Below are positions 62,784 to 64,000 of a stretch of DNA of 64,000 nt, piece after piece. The translations under genes and the position numbers were made by a program. How positions within the stretch are numbered: position 1 is the stretch's first letter; each line of letters starts with the position of its first letter. Below the pieces are notes generated by a model, which saw nothing but the letters and a program-made list of their open reading frames with translations, was not told the DNA's origin and ran no database searches. The DNA is from Thioalkalivibrio versutus (lineage in GTDB: Bacteria; Pseudomonadota; Gammaproteobacteria; Ectothiorhodospirales; Ectothiorhodospiraceae), in contig NZ_MVAR01000012.1 in the NCBI RefSeq assembly GCF_001999325.1, positions 47,903 to 111,902 of the forward strand. Reading direction: 5' to 3'.

Positions 62784-62981
62784 ATGGCTGTTCAGCAACG
62801 CCGCAAGACTCGTTCCAAGCGCGATATGCGCCGCTCCCACGACAGTCTGACGGGCGCTACTCTGTCGACCGACCCGACCACCGGCGAGATCCATCGTCGT
62901 CACCACATGACTCCGGATGGTTTCTACCGCGGTCGTCAGGTGATCCAGCAGGCCGTCGAAGTCGACGAAGACGAAGATTAA
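62784..62981 (+). CDS. rpmF: 50S ribosomal protein L32
   Basis: Predicted 65 residues. [20 protein letters not shown] and [20 protein letters not shown] are diagnostic of L32, without the zinc cysteines found in some bacteria. GGAG lies 10 bases before the ATG. An acidic tail (VEVDEDED) ends the chain. Lies between yceD and plsX as in other gammaproteobacteria. Confidence 0.97.
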   Translation: MAVQQRRKTRSKRDMRRSHDSLTGATLSTDPTTGEIHRRHHMTPDGFYRGRQVIQQAVEVDEDED

Positions 62982-63080
62982 GGTCCAGGGAATGACCGTC
63001 CCGGGGCCACGGCTGCGTTTGCGCCGTGGCCTTTCCGCGTTTGAATACGGCCGCTGTGCGGTCGTCCGTCGGGCCCGAGC

Positions 63081-64000
63081 ATGACTGCCAGTTTTACCAT
63101 CGCACTGGACGTGATGGGCGGCGACCACGGTGCGTCCGTCATCCTTCCGGCTGCGCGCCGTTCACTGAAGGTCGCAGACGATTTCCGCCTGCTGCTGGTC
63201 GGTGACCAGGAGACCATCGAGTCCGGGATATCCGGCTGGTCCGCGAGCGAACGCGAGCGGGTCGAGATGGTGCATGCCAGCCAGGTGGTCGGCATGGACG
63301 AGCTGCCGGCCGTGGCCCTGCGTACCAAGCGCGACTCCTCGATGCGGGTCGCCATTGACCAGGTGAAGAACGGGGCGGCCCAGGCCTGCGTCTCCGCCGG
63401 CAATACGGGTGGTCTGATGGCCACCGCGCGGTACGTCCTGAAGACCCTCCCCGGCATCGATCGCCCGGCCATCGCCACGGCCCTGCCGTCGATGAACGGG
63501 CATACCCACATGCTCGACCTGGGCGCCAATGTGGATGTCGAGGCCGCGCATCTGTATCAGTTCGCGGTGATGGGATCAGTGCTGGCGAATGCGGTGGACG
63601 GTCTGGAGGCCCCGCGGGTCGGCCTGCTGAACATCGGCTCCGAGGCGATCAAGGGCAATGACCGCGTGCGCGAGGCCGGCCGCATGCTGGAAGAATCCAG
63701 CCTCAATTACATCGGCTTCGTCGAGGGGAACGATGTCTACTGTGGCGACGTGGACGTGGTGGTCTGTGACGGCTTTGTCGGCAACGTCGCGCTGAAGATC
63801 AGCGAAGGCGTGGCCAAGATGATCTCCTCCAAAATGAAGGCGGAGTTCGATGCATCGGTGTTTTCTCGATTGTCCGGCCTGTTCGCACTGCCGGTACTGC
63901 GCCGGATCCGTCATCGGTTCGATCACCGCCGCTACAACGGCGCTTCGCTGCTGGGCCTGCAGGGTGTGGTGATCAAGAGCCACGGCAGTGCCGACGAGCT
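63081..64000 (+). CDS. plsX: Phosphate acyltransferase PlsX, 3' end outside window
   Basis: About 306 residues visible of a family that is about 340 long. [60 protein letters not shown] and [20 protein letters not shown] are diagnostic. It makes acyl-phosphate from acyl-ACP for phospholipid synthesis. The coupling to rpmF is conserved; fabH and fabD would be expected beyond the window. Confidence 0.95.
   Translation, partial: MTASFTIALDVMGGDHGASVILPAARRSLKVADDFRLLLVGDQETIESGISGWSASERERVEMVHASQVVGMDELPAVALRTKRDSSMRVAIDQVKNGAAQACVSAGNTGGLMATARYVLKTLPGIDRPAIATALPSMNGHTHMLDLGANVDVEAAHLYQFAVMGSVLANAVDGLEAPRVGLLNIGSEAIKGNDRVREAGRMLEESSLNYIGFVEGNDVYCGDVDVVVCDGFVGNVALKISEGVAKMISSKMKAEFDASVFSRLSGLFALPVLRRIRHRFDHRRYNGASLLGLQGVVIKSHGSADE

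Overview
The window reads as chromosome of a GC-rich gammaproteobacterium. Gene content (a BCCT osmolyte carrier, a probable N-acetylglutaminylglutamine amidotransferase, DsrE-like, rhodanese and DUF302 proteins, a prokaryotic voltage-gated channel, the yceD-rpmF-plsX operon) points to a halophilic or alkaliphilic sulfur-oxidising member of the Ectothiorhodospiraceae, such as Thioalkalivibrio. That placement is inference from gene content only. No rRNA, tRNA, CRISPR array or prophage was recognised.

Layout. 1-5.9 kb: a repeat copy, trxC, an AcuI/YhdH-type reductase, a PAS-GAF-GGDEF cyclase, a methyltransferase and a TVP38-family membrane protein. 6-14.6 kb: a Ycf46-like AAA ATPase, a glycine-zipper lipoprotein, two response regulators, an adenine-deaminase-like enzyme, a rhomboid protease and the three AmmeMemoRadiSam genes. 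14.6-22 kb: hsp20, a frameshifted DUF2235 gene, DUF2237 and three consecutive signalling proteins (pseudokinase-HDOD-GAF, DUF3391-HD-GYP, degenerate GGDEF-EAL). 22-28 kb: CPBP protease, BCCT carrier, deacetylase, YbiI-like zinc finger and a solo trpB. 27.7-30.9 kb: an overlapping set for NAD metabolism (macrodomain, pncB, pncA-like, phosphoribosyltransferase). 31-38.5 kb: flavin oxidoreductase, YbaK, cytosine deaminase, rimB-rimK beside a broken desuccinylase/aspartoacylase gene, DUF302, DsrE-like, sohB. 38.8-45.8 kb: LysR, asparagine-synthase-like amidotransferase, DUF488, moaB, rluB, an Nth-like glycosylase, an MFS carrier.

45.8-49.2 kb holds the most unusual region. Two hemerythrin-domain genes face a four-gene run (small CcoN/NnrS-like heme-protein candidate, lipoyl-H-like protein, thioredoxin fused to a CcoN/NnrS-like membrane domain, rhodanese). 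A perfect TTGAT-N4-ATCAA box lies between them, centred 41.5 bases before the likely transcription start of the rightward run. This looks like an oxygen- or nitric-oxide-responsive redox system that I cannot match to a named pathway.

49.3-53 kb: rnk, then lexA-imuA-imuB (SOS mutasome) under a CTGT-N8-ACAG box, with a miniature inverted-repeat element between lexA and imuA. The element belongs to a family with at least four members here: one complete, one cut by the window edge, one decayed, and one reduced to a 28-base palindrome. Members supply stop or start codons to flanking genes. 53-64 kb: Lrp and divergent leuA, a Phd/PIN toxin-antitoxin pair with its operator, a NaChBac-type channel with an LEGW filter, a methyltransferase, maf-pycB-pycA and the divergent yceD-rpmF-plsX operon, the last gene running off the window.
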